A stretch of 64,000 bases of DNA. It comes from Chryseobacterium sp. H1D6B. Lineage in GTDB: Bacteria; Bacteroidota; Bacteroidia; Flavobacteriales; Weeksellaceae. The stretch is from positions 744,001 through 808,000 of the forward strand of contig NZ_JARXVJ010000001.1 in the NCBI RefSeq assembly GCF_029892445.1. Direction: 5' to 3'. Both the position numbers and the translations under genes were made by a program. Below are positions 1 to 7,442 of this stretch, in pieces. The notes under the pieces are model-generated. The model searched no databases and was not told the DNA's origin. It saw only the letters and a list, made by a program, of their open reading frames with translations. How positions within the stretch are numbered: the first letter of the stretch is position 1; each line of letters opens with the position of its first letter.

Positions 1-29
1 AACTTGTTCATAAAATTAAATATTAGTAT

Positions 30-602
30 ATGAAAACAATAAATATTAAAACAGTAATTCTTTTTAGCCTTTTTATAAGTTTTTTCTCTTGTAAAGCACA
101 GACACTACCTCTAAATACAGCCTTGAAGGACACCCCTGCAAATGCATATAAAAAAGATTTAAGCAATGAATTGCCTCCATATGCAGGAGTTTACAAAGCC
201 GTTTTTGATGGAAAGGAAATTACACTATATATCACAACGGCTGAAAATGTATTACAAAAAAGTTCACAGAAAAATTATTATTCAGATGTGTTAGATATTA
301 AATATATTGTCAAAAACTCTTCAGGAACAACACTTCAAGATACAAAAAGCAATACTAATTCTCAAATTAAACTTTACAGTATTAAAACAAGACCTGATAT
401 AAATTCCATTATTTTCTTTTATAGTGGTACAAATTGCCGTGTAGGTTGGGGAGAAGTTATTTTAAAGAAAATCAACTCTACACAAATTTCTTGGGAATAT
501 CGACCAAATGATATTATTCTTGATAATAGTAAATGTCCTCAAGGAACAGATATTAATATTTATCTTCCTGAAACAAAAGATTTGATTTTTACAAAACAAT
601 AA
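30..602 (+). CDS. DUF6705-like lipoprotein
   Basis: A 190-residue predicted lipoprotein: a hydrophobic signal runs through residues 8-20 and a lipobox-type cysteine sits at position 21 (FFSCKAQ). The rest, with GTNCRVGWGEV and a C-terminal IYLPETKDLIF, resembles the DUF6705 proteins that occur in many copies in Chryseobacterium; this assignment is from memory of the family. Its biochemical role is unknown. The start is the ATG after an AT-rich leader without a Shine-Dalgarno sequence, as usual in Bacteroidetes. It is convergent with the minus-strand operon on its right and separated from it by two hairpins. It may be cargo of the integrative element, whose left end lies outside the window. 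Confidence 0.8.
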   Translation: MKTINIKTVILFSLFISFFSCKAQTLPLNTALKDTPANAYKKDLSNELPPYAGVYKAVFDGKEITLYITTAENVLQKSSQKNYYSDVLDIKYIVKNSSGTTLQDTKSNTNSQIKLYSIKTRPDINSIIFFYSGTNCRVGWGEVILKKINSTQISWEYRPNDIILDNSKCPQGTDINIYLPETKDLIFTKQ

Positions 603-626
603 TTTCAAGTTATCCTTAAATAGAAA

Positions 627-674
627 AATGATTGGTTTTACCGTAATATTAACATGGTAAAGCCAATCATTTTC
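627..674 (+). terminator. intrinsic terminator after the DUF6705-like gene
   Basis: A 16-bp stem pairs 627-642 with 656-671, with a single G-T wobble and a 13-nt loop, followed by a short T run. It lies 25 bases after the stop codon of the left gene. Confidence 0.75.
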
Positions 675-687
675 ATTTCTAAACAAA

Positions 688-711
688 AACCTCATGAGCA
701 AACATGAGGTT
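688..711 (-). terminator. intrinsic terminator of the minus-strand operon
   Basis: AACCTCATG pairs perfectly with CATGAGGTT over a 6-nt loop. Read on the minus strand it is followed by TTTTTG. It closes the operon that ends with the 48-residue gene just to the right. Confidence 0.75.
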
Positions 712-733
712 ATTAATTAATTTCTTACCTAGT

Positions 734-880
734 CTATATATTGGTTTTCTTAATTCCACCAATATTAATGCTACTTTCACCTCTAGTTATAGAGCCTCCA
801 TTTTTTACAGAAACTTTATCAGGTGTACGAACTTCGCTTTTAGGTAACTGAGGTTTTTCTTTTTTTTCTTCTTCAGACAT
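734..880 (-). CDS. 48-residue small protein, last gene of the cargo operon
   Basis: An open frame of 48 codons begins at an ATG only 4 bases after the upstream gene ends and is followed by a terminator. The N-terminus is highly charged (MSEEEKKEKPQLPKSE). The second half is glycine- and serine-rich with short beta-like stretches (SVKNGGSITRGESS, then INIGGIKKTNI). There is no signal peptide or membrane segment. I do not recognise the family. The tight spacing and the following terminator make it likely to be a real translated gene acting with the three genes upstream. Confidence 0.6.
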   Translation of the reverse strand: MSEEEKKEKPQLPKSEVRTPDKVSVKNGGSITRGESSINIGGIKKTNI

Positions 881-884
881 GATT

Positions 885-1436
885 TTAAAAATTTATGAGT
901 TTAATAAAATATATAAATATGATAAGCATTGTAGATACTACACCTAGAAAAATACCATTTTTAGACTGTGCATAGTAATCAGAACGTTTTTGATTAATAA
1001 AAAAATTAGTATTTGCACAATCCATAAAACTATCTTTCAAATAATTATTCATCAATAATTCTGCGTCCTCTAAAGTTTCTTGCTCTTCCCGTAAATTCAG
1101 TTCGTAATCAAAAATTTCTTTAGGCTTGCCAATTTCTTTATAAATATAAGACTTAGGAAAATTCACAAAAGATTGCAATAAACAAAAAATGGAGTATCCA
1201 ATACTTCCCAACGTAATAGCAACAAGAGATTTTAAAAGATAATTTGTAAATTCTATTGCTGACGGCTCTTTCATAAATTTTTCTAAAACAAAAAGATTAA
1301 CAACAACAATAGTTGTATAAATTAATATTGGAACATTAACTAAATTATCAAATTCTTTTTTCTTCTCGTTTTCTTTAAAATAAATCTCTTTATAAAAATC
1401 AAGAGTTTTTATTTCTTTCTTTTCATTACTATCCAT
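885..1436 (-). CDS. three-TM membrane protein of the cargo operon
   Basis: A 183-residue protein with hydrophobic segments near residues 32-52, 66-92 and 160-182. A charged, probably helical cytoplasmic part (residues about 95-155) lies between the second and third. The layout is reminiscent of small membrane effectors such as SLATT-type proteins, but I cannot assign it to a named family. It follows the XRE-ImmA/IrrE gene with only 3 bases between them and precedes the 48-residue gene by 4 bases, so the three are surely co-transcribed. A membrane-acting effector controlled by the protease-regulator is an inference from this context. Confidence 0.75.
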   Translation of the reverse strand: MDSNEKKEIKTLDFYKEIYFKENEKKKEFDNLVNVPILIYTTIVVVNLFVLEKFMKEPSAIEFTNYLLKSLVAITLGSIGYSIFCLLQSFVNFPKSYIYKEIGKPKEIFDYELNLREEQETLEDAELLMNNYLKDSFMDCANTNFFINQKRSDYYAQSKNGIFLGVVSTMLIIFIYFIKLINF

Positions 1437-1439
1437 TAA

Positions 1440-2537
1440 TTACGTTAATTTAAGATTTAATTTACTCCTATTCAATTTAGGAAAATATGAATGTAATTGA
1501 GGATAATTCTGAATATAGCATCTATAAAATTCATCGTTATTTAAACCAAACATATTTTGAATTTCTTCAATAGAATATTCCAAATCATTAAAATGTAACT
1601 CAAAAAGTTTTGGAAGTAAACTTGGCGGTTCTATTTCAAATTCAAAAGGTTCTACTTTTCTCCAACCGTTATAATTAATTTTTGTAATCCATCTTCTATG
1701 TTGGTCTAATGTCATTGCACCATTTTTATTAGCCTTATAAATAATTGCTTGAATTGAAACCTTCCAATAACTTTTAAGTGCAAATAAATTTTGTTCAGTT
1801 AAATTAAATAAGTATTTCTTTATTTCTTTTGTTGGAACTAAAAACTCCGAGGCAAATCTATCAGCTTCTTTTTCTAAATCTCTATTTTCATCAATAATAC
1901 CACCTTTATAGTGCATTAATAGATGTGCTAATTCATGAGCCAATGTAAATCGCTTTCTCGAATTGGGAATACTATTATTAATAATAATTAAAGGTATACC
2001 ATCAGGAGTGATGAAGCTCACGCCTGAAATTTTGAGGTCTTTATTAAAGTCAAAAAAATGAACAACAACGCCTTGTTTTTCTAGTATGTTGACAAAGTTT
2101 TTAATTGGTCCAATAGGAAGATTAAAATATTGTCTTACCAATAGGGCAAATGCCTCAGGTGTTGTTTCTTCTTTTTCTAGGTCAATATATGGTAAATCCA
2201 CCTTAATATCAACACTTTCTGCTAAATCAATAATATTACTTGAGAAAATATTTATTATTGATTCAATTTTTTTTGAGTTTGTAACCGTTGTACCTAAGTT
2301 CTTTCTAAAATAGAAATGTTTTAAAGGATAGACTTCATGACTTTTATAGAAAAAATCCTTTTTATAATCAAGAACAGAAGCTATTTCATTAATCATTTCT
2401 TCATTTACATGATAGAGTCCTTTTTCAATTTTAGATAAAGTAGCCTGATTAAAACTCAATTGCTGAGCCATAGAAGTTTGAGTTAATCCTCTGCTTTCTC
2501 TAGCTAGTTTTATTCTGTCTACACTGATTGTTTTCAT
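1440..2537 (-). CDS. XRE-family regulator fused to ImmA/IrrE metallopeptidase
   Basis: A 365-residue fusion. Residues about 5-65 form an XRE helix-turn-helix (SRGLTQTSMAQQLSFNQATLS). Residues about 150-260 are an ImmA/IrrE zinc peptidase with the HELAH motif at 201-205 and the following EKEADRFASEF segment supplying the third ligand. Family members such as ImmA of ICEBs1 cleave phage-type repressors and act as damage or invasion sensors; here regulator and protease are one chain. It is second in a four-gene operon, 44 bases after the 242-residue gene and 3 bases before the membrane protein. Likely roles are controlling the mobile element or a cargo defence operon. Confidence 0.9.
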   Translation of the reverse strand: MKTISVDRIKLARESRGLTQTSMAQQLSFNQATLSKIEKGLYHVNEEMINEIASVLDYKKDFFYKSHEVYPLKHFYFRKNLGTTVTNSKKIESIINIFSSNIIDLAESVDIKVDLPYIDLEKEETTPEAFALLVRQYFNLPIGPIKNFVNILEKQGVVVHFFDFNKDLKISGVSFITPDGIPLIIINNSIPNSRKRFTLAHELAHLLMHYKGGIIDENRDLEKEADRFASEFLVPTKEIKKYLFNLTEQNLFALKSYWKVSIQAIIYKANKNGAMTLDQHRRWITKINYNGWRKVEPFEFEIEPPSLLPKLFELHFNDLEYSIEEIQNMFGLNNDEFYRCYIQNYPQLHSYFPKLNRSKLNLKLT

Positions 2538-2581
2538 TTGTTCTGTAGCATTTTTTAAAGCGGGGTGGGTTATTGTTAATC

Positions 2582-3286
2582 TTACTTTATATTTTTTTTC
2601 TTTTTAATGACGTCTTTGTTTAACGTTACATTTTCTAAATTACTATTTTCTTCTTTGTCCGTTTTAAGTTTAATTGGCTCCTGATATTGATAATTAAATA
2701 AATCAGGAGTTTCAGTAGTCCAATTCACTTCCTTTCTATTAATCAAAGAGGTTACAAATGAACCATCCCCTTTTTTAGGATTGGGACCAACGAATAAAAA
2801 AGGAATATGTTTACCTATAAATAAACTTCCTGAAAATGTCTTCAAACTATTTGCAGTGGGATAGCAATTAGGTTTGTTTTGTTTTCCATTTAGCTTTTTG
2901 ATAAATACAGCATATCTATCCCTAACAATAAAAAATGGTGAGCCATGATTGTACCTAACTTGAACTTTATTACTAAAACTTTGGTTTTCATCCATCATTC
3001 TGAAAACCTTTGATTTTATTGTAGCGTTCAAATCAGTAGCAAACATACCTGTCATTTTATATTTTAAACTATCTGCTCCTTGTCTCTCAAACACTTCTTT
3101 GAGCGATTCTGTAATAATATTATCCAAAATTGCCAATATATCCCCAATTTCAGCTTTCACTGCATCTTGGTTCGCCAAATCAGAATATAACTCTAATTTT
3201 TCTTGCATACTCTCCAAATCTTTTGTAGATTTGCCAAATAATTGAGGTGATTGGTACTCACCTGAATTTAAGTTTCTAAAATTCAT
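2582..3286 (-). CDS. unknown 234-residue protein, first gene of the cargo operon
   Basis: Soluble, with no signal peptide. The first half is helical and charged (AEIGDILAILDNIITESLKEVF). The second half is beta-rich with the segments RYNHGSPFFIVRDRYAVFIKK and LFIGKHIPFLFVGPNP, and the tail is lysine-rich. I do not recognise the family. I chose the ATG at 3286 (MNFRNL) rather than the one 24 bases upstream, because the upstream ATG lies inside a 10-bp palindrome that looks like an operator. It heads the operon with the XRE-ImmA/IrrE protein, so a substrate, sensor or antagonist role is possible, but this is inference. Confidence 0.7.
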   Translation of the reverse strand: MNFRNLNSGEYQSPQLFGKSTKDLESMQEKLELYSDLANQDAVKAEIGDILAILDNIITESLKEVFERQGADSLKYKMTGMFATDLNATIKSKVFRMMDENQSFSNKVQVRYNHGSPFFIVRDRYAVFIKKLNGKQNKPNCYPTANSLKTFSGSLFIGKHIPFLFVGPNPKKGDGSFVTSLINRKEVNWTTETPDLFNYQYQEPIKLKTDKEENSNLENVTLNKDVIKKKKNIK

Positions 3287-3305
3287 AATAAAAATATTTG
3301 CCCAC

Positions 3306-3346
3306 CCCACGTGGGTATTTTTGTATCAATACCATGCGCAAATATA
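3306..3346 (-). promoter_or_regulatory. promoter and palindromic operator of the cargo operon
   Basis: On the minus strand a TATATTTG box (3339-3346) matches the Bacteroidetes -7 consensus TAnnTTTG. The perfect palindrome CCCACGTGGG (3306-3315) lies just downstream, between the box and the chosen start. The half-site GGGGTGGG recurs on the plus strand at 2564-2571, before the XRE-ImmA/IrrE gene. Binding by the XRE protein is inference. Confidence 0.45.
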
Positions 3347-3500
3347 GTAAAATTTATTCTTATATTATTCCTAACAAAAAAAATCATACATTTTTTTACT
3401 AACAATAGTCAAATAGGCAACAAGTAGACTTTGTATTTTCACAAATTCTTGATGGATAGTTTACCCTTAATATATAGACCGATTTTGTCCTTTTTCACCC

Positions 3501-4412
3501 TCACTCACCGCCATAATCCTCATCCCCAATCAAACTCTGAAACTTAGCCACAAGTAAATCCCGTAGCTCTAATTTTATGGTATTAAGTTGGTACGTCTCT
3601 AGTAGTTTATTGTATCTTGCTCTTAGATCATAATAGTAAGTAGATGATTTACTATTTTTTATTTCCCGCCAATAATGGGGACTTTTGCCTAGCTCTATAA
3701 CTGTTTTTTCTTCCCCGCGGATTTCCCGAGTGGCTAAACTATCAATGATATTTACTTCATCAAAACACTCTAAAAGAAAATTAAACATCAATTCCAACTT
3801 ATCTTTATCGTAAATATCCCGAACTGTTTCGATTCCAAACTTTCTTTTAAGCAATCTACCGTCCGTTACTTTAATTTCCACCCGCAACAGGTTATAATCG
3901 AGATTAAACTGCAATCCCTTGTCATAGATCTTGACATAATATTCGTTACGATTATATTGTTTGTACATTCCTTTGCCTTTAAAGGTATCTTTTTGGTTAA
4001 ATTCATCAAAGTTGAACATCAAAAAGTTGTTTTCAAGCATCGTTTTAGGTTTTAATGAGGTCTGTATATTCAAGCCAAACTCAAGATTGGTAACTTTGTA
4101 GTCCGAAATATCTTCGTTCAGGTCAGTTTGAAGTTGCTCAAAAGAGGTCATAAGATCGGGATAATAAAAATCTGTGTAATTATTGTTCCCAAAACCATTT
4201 TTAAGATTAAAATATTTGTGCATAGAGTTTCTGACAATTCCCGAGATATTTGTAATTCGGACTTCAATATTTTCATAATATCTCCTACACGGATATTTAA
4301 TCTCACCTGTTCCAAAATCAAGGGAACATATTGTTTCACTATCTTCATAGCCTTTTATCTTATTTTCTAAAGATTCTTTTGTACTTGTATAAGCTTTAAT
4401 AAAATCTATCAT
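3501..4412 (-). CDS. replication-initiator-like protein of the element
   Basis: A 303-residue soluble protein. Its central part has YYVKIYDKGLQFN followed by NLLRVEIKV, the pattern of rolling-circle and filamentous-phage replication initiators and Rep_trans-type proteins common on Bacteroidetes plasmids and small phages. I did not locate a secure HUH pair, so the catalytic assignment is open. It lies between the helix-turn-helix gene (upstream) and the cargo operon, all on the minus strand. This order fits an integrative element that can replicate after excision. Confidence is good for a real gene and moderate for the function. Confidence 0.6.
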   Translation of the reverse strand: MIDFIKAYTSTKESLENKIKGYEDSETICSLDFGTGEIKYPCRRYYENIEVRITNISGIVRNSMHKYFNLKNGFGNNNYTDFYYPDLMTSFEQLQTDLNEDISDYKVTNLEFGLNIQTSLKPKTMLENNFLMFNFDEFNQKDTFKGKGMYKQYNRNEYYVKIYDKGLQFNLDYNLLRVEIKVTDGRLLKRKFGIETVRDIYDKDKLELMFNFLLECFDEVNIIDSLATREIRGEEKTVIELGKSPHYWREIKNSKSSTYYYDLRARYNKLLETYQLNTIKLELRDLLVAKFQSLIGDEDYGGE

Positions 4413-4586
4413 AATTTAATTTATTGTTTGTTAGGTACAGACATACCAATAGCCTTACCCCCTTATGTATATATACCAAGGTTAAGACATTGTCTGAATT
4501 GTTTAAAAAGATTGTTTTAAGGGGTGTTTAAGAGGTTCTTACAGCGGAACAAGGGATTTGTATTGCCACACTGTAAAACAAAGAAT

Positions 4587-4883
4587 TTAAGGATTTAAAC
4601 GGGCTGAAACATCACTTTTAGAATAGTAAACTTTTGCACCCATTTTAAAAGGAGTCAAAACTCCGCTTTTATTCCAATTGTGCAGTGTTGAATAACTAAC
4701 ATTTAAATGTTCAGATGTTTCTTTACGGGTGTAAAACTCTTTTTCATCTTTTGAAACTTGCTCAACCTGCATTTGGTTGACTACTTTACGAACTATTTGC
4801 TCAAAATCCTGCATAAGTTCTTCTTTTGTAAGTTGGAATAGTGGTCTGTTGTCACTGTTGTTGTTGGTACTGTTGTTGCTCAT
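4587..4883 (-). CDS. excisionase-type helix-turn-helix protein
   Basis: A 98-residue protein. A low-complexity Asn/Ser N-terminus leads into a helical segment, then a MerR/excisionase-like winged helix (HTH_17 type) at about residues 50-97 with FYTRKETSEHLNVSYSTLHN and KVYYSKSDVSARL. Such proteins are typical recombination directionality factors or regulators of Bacteroidetes integrative elements. It is upstream of the Rep-like gene and downstream of the structured repeat region with its two terminators, so its expression may depend on read-through of those terminators. Confidence 0.85.
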   Translation of the reverse strand: MSNNSTNNNSDNRPLFQLTKEELMQDFEQIVRKVVNQMQVEQVSKDEKEFYTRKETSEHLNVSYSTLHNWNKSGVLTPFKMGAKVYYSKSDVSARLNP

Positions 4884-4939
4884 AATGTATATTTTTTATA
4901 TTGTTAATTTATCTGTTCAATCACCTGACATACAGGCAT

Positions 4940-4970
4940 AAAAAAAGGAAACCCCTTTTCGAGATTTCCT
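4940..4970 (-). terminator. minus-strand terminator 2 downstream of the structured array
   Basis: AGGAAA (4946-4951) pairs with TTTCCT (4965-4970). Read on the minus strand the stem is followed by seven T residues. It lies between the structured repeats and the helix-turn-helix gene. Confidence 0.65.
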
Positions 4971-4989
4971 AATGTTGTTATTCGTACAT

Positions 4990-5020
4990 AAAAAAAGACC
5001 CAACTGCTAGAGTTGAGTCT
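4990..5020 (-). terminator. minus-strand terminator 1 downstream of the structured array
   Basis: On the minus strand AGACTCAACT pairs with AGTTGGGTCT over 5 nt, ten pairs with one G-U, directly followed by seven T residues. On the plus strand the same stem has a C-A mismatch, so the hairpin is built for minus-strand transcription. It starts about 40 bases after the last structured module. Confidence 0.75.
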
Positions 5021-5059
5021 GTATATTTTTTGTTAATAGTTGTTAAAATTTTGTTGTTC

Positions 5060-5354
5060 GGGCATAATTATTCCCCGATATTGTGCGGAGTACGTTTTTT
5101 ATAAGGTGTAGCCCCTTGTTACGGTATGTGTGACCGTCTCTGACTTATTTTAAGGACATAATTATTCCTAGACATAGTGCAGAACACGTTTTTTATAAGG
5201 TGCGACCCCTTGTGCAGTATGTGTTTACTGCTTCCGACTTATTTTAAGGATACACCTATCCCTATGATGAAACATTTAGTTTCTAGCGCAGGATACGTGT
5301 TTAATGAGGTGCAACCCCTCTATACGGCTATGTTACCGCTCCCGACTTAGTTTT
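5060..5354 (-). ncRNA. three tandem structured modules (about 94 bp), probable novel RNA
   Basis: Three imperfect tandem copies: 5060-5153, 5154-5247 and 5248-5354. The first two are exactly 94 bp and about four fifths identical by hand alignment; the third has about 15 extra bases in its first part. Hairpin A is AAGG/CCTT at 5103-5117 and 5197-5211 but GAGG/CCTC at 5306-5320. Hairpin B is ACGGT/ACCGT (5121-5137), GCAGT/ACTGC (5214-5231) and, on the minus strand, GCGGT/GCCGT (5324-5339, two G-U pairs). These are three compensatory pair changes. The G-U pairs in copy 3 exist only on the minus strand, and two minus-strand terminators follow. Not every possible pairing favours the minus strand, and no clear promoter was found. 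A single-stranded DNA origin is an alternative. Confidence 0.6.
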
Positions 5355-5525
5355 GCTAAATTATACTAGCTTTGTTTAAAATTGTTGATTATTCCATGAT
5401 TAGATATAATTTCTCCAATGAAAAAATAGATCTGTACCTGTTATTTTAGTTCGGAGGACTTCCCGTAAACTTCAAAAATTGTATTTGTACAATCTTTGGC
5501 GTAATTATATAGATTCCTATGTTAA

Positions 5526-5543
5526 GTTCGGACATAATTATCC
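5526..5543. repeat. extra copy of the module-edge motif
   Basis: GTTCGGACATAATTATCC here matches GTTCGGGCATAATTATTCC at 5056-5074, the start of the first module; module 2 carries GGACATAATTATTCC at 5154-5168. The motif is nearly palindromic (GGA-ATAATTAT-TCC), so it could be a protein-binding site. Further right, GGGTCGCACC (5592-5601) is the exact complement of GGTGCGACCC (5199-5208) in module 2. The rest of 5355-5816 contains no gene I can support. Confidence 0.5.
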
Positions 5544-5816
5544 ACCTGAATAAATTCCTACCTCCCCCCATGTTCAGAATAAAGCTCGGTAGGGTCGCAC
5601 CAATGAGGATTTTTGTTTAAGAATTATTTAGATCGGTCGGATTATCCTTCCTTTTTTAATAGAAAATAATTACTTGAAATAATCTTAAAGAACAACTTCG
5701 CTCGTTTCGCATCTTACTTACACATTAATCACTATCGAGTGATATATCTTATTTTTTCAGAATTAAAACTTTCAAATCAAATTCAAATACCGTGCCAAAA
5801 TTTTAATTTTCAGTCA

Positions 5817-7271
5817 TTAAGAAACATTTTTGTTAATATTAATGATTTCTGCCAACTGCTCCATGTTTCCACTCTCATAGAGTTCCTGCATTTTCTGCAT
5901 TCTTTCATGTAAGTCCTGAATCTGTTTTGCCTGTAAATCAACCTTTTGCAATTTTTCGTTTCTTGCTTTGATACTCTCCTGTCTTACCTGTTCATGTTCA
6001 AAGGTAGGTTTAAAGTACGTTTTAAATACAGATTCGTCCGTATGACCTGTGTACTGCCATATTTCCAATAAGTCCCAACCTTCAATGTATCGGTTAGTAC
6101 AGAAGCTTCTCCTAGAATCATGAAACGCTACCTTATCTGCAAAATTGATCGTTTCAAATACAACCCCTTCATTGGTTGGACGTTCACGGGTGATTACCTT
6201 TTCATTGAAATACGTTACTTCTCTAAACAGTTCTTTCAGATATTCATTGGTATTTTGGTTAGATATAGCAATGCTTTTAATATTATTATCGTACTTGTTC
6301 AAAATCTCTCCTGCATATCCAAAAATCGGAAAATTCACAGTTTTGTAGTTATCGATACGAGAGCCTTTATTTAGCAGTATAGTCAGAGTCCCTGTGCTGT
6401 GGTCAATGTGTCCGCTCTCAATTCTTGTTATATCCCCAAACCTGAGTGAGCAATGACAACCTAGGACAAAAAGATCTCTCACTCTCTCTAATCTCGGAGA
6501 AGTAGAAAAATCATGCTCATATAATATTTTGATTTCGGGTTCTGTAAGCACCGTATGGAAACTTGGAGGAACTTTAACACTAAATTCATCCTGCATATAA
6601 CTTCTATTTTGTGTGTAACCCTTTTCAAAAGCACGTTTTAGAACCTGTGACAATCTTTTGATCCGTGTTCTGAGCGTACTAAGCTCTTTCACTATCTCCG
6701 TAGCAATAAGCCAATTTTGGAACTCCAAACACTGCGTTTCATCAAATTTATCAATATCTAAAAAGATACTGTTATCAGTAGCAAAATCTTTTAAATCTCT
6801 GTACATCACGTTAAAAGATGATGTATAGGTCTTATGCATTGGTTTTTGTCCTGACGCAATAGCACGGGTATTTTTCAGTTCAAGCAATTTCATAAACTCC
6901 TGGAAAACGTCATCAAAAGATTTTTTATTCTTTTGCACGGTGTTAAGTTCCTTGCCCTCTACTGCATTACCAACAATCGTCTTTAGTTCTTCCTTTGTTG
7001 GTACACGGTTGTAATGCTCATTGAAATTTTTGTGAGCATCTACAATTGAGGTTCTGAATCTGTTAAGCTTTTGGTTGATTTCTCTTTTATCTGTTCCCGA
7101 AGTAACTGTTTTAGTATCACTGTCCCAACTGCTCGGAGCAACTTTTAATCCCGTGGAAAAATCCGCCTGTAAACCTTTGAACGAATATCGTCCCATTATT
7201 CGGGAGATTTCACCTTTTGGTTCTTTCAGTCTGAAATTTACGCTTCCTGTTTCGTTGTTATACTGTGCCAT
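5817..7271 (-). CDS. tyrosine recombinase (integrase) of the element
   Basis: A 484-residue integrase when started at the ATG of MAQYNNET; an in-frame ATG 14 codons upstream lies within the promoter inverted repeat and is less likely. An arm-binding N-terminus (about 1-90) and a SAM-like core-binding domain (about 115-215) precede the catalytic domain. It shows Arg277 (SLRFGD), the HxxR box His384-Arg387 (FHDSRRSF), His410 (YTGHTDE) and the nucleophile Tyr419 (KTYFKP). A coiled, glutamine-rich tail follows. This is the Bacteroidetes integrative-element type of integrase, here next to a tRNA-like attachment site. Confidence 0.93.
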   Translation of the reverse strand: MAQYNNETGSVNFRLKEPKGEISRIMGRYSFKGLQADFSTGLKVAPSSWDSDTKTVTSGTDKREINQKLNRFRTSIVDAHKNFNEHYNRVPTKEELKTIVGNAVEGKELNTVQKNKKSFDDVFQEFMKLLELKNTRAIASGQKPMHKTYTSSFNVMYRDLKDFATDNSIFLDIDKFDETQCLEFQNWLIATEIVKELSTLRTRIKRLSQVLKRAFEKGYTQNRSYMQDEFSVKVPPSFHTVLTEPEIKILYEHDFSTSPRLERVRDLFVLGCHCSLRFGDITRIESGHIDHSTGTLTILLNKGSRIDNYKTVNFPIFGYAGEILNKYDNNIKSIAISNQNTNEYLKELFREVTYFNEKVITRERPTNEGVVFETINFADKVAFHDSRRSFCTNRYIEGWDLLEIWQYTGHTDESVFKTYFKPTFEHEQVRQESIKARNEKLQKVDLQAKQIQDLHERMQKMQELYESGNMEQLAEIININKNVS

Positions 7272-7279
7272 AAAATAAA

Positions 7280-7336
7280 AAATATTCGCATAGCAAATAT
7301 ACGAATATTTCAATTTTGGTCACTATTTTGGTCACT
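7280..7336 (-). promoter_or_regulatory. integrase promoter with inverted and direct repeats
   Basis: On the minus strand a TATATTTG box (7294-7301) lies inside a perfect 9-bp inverted repeat, AAATATTCG (7280-7288) and CGAATATTT (7302-7310). Directly upstream ATTTTGGTCACT occurs twice in tandem (7313-7324, 7325-7336). Both are plausible operator or integrase arm sites. Confidence 0.5.
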
Positions 7337-7442
7337 ATAAATCCTGAATCCATTTGAATTTATTTACATTCAATAATATTTAATCACCTATTAATCAATA
7401 ATAGAAGCAATAAAATTCATTCATCAAGATATAAACAAATAT

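Noticed and set aside
4990-5354. CRISPR array
   Set aside because: The repeats are about 94 bp, directly adjacent without spacers, and diverged; there are no cas genes.
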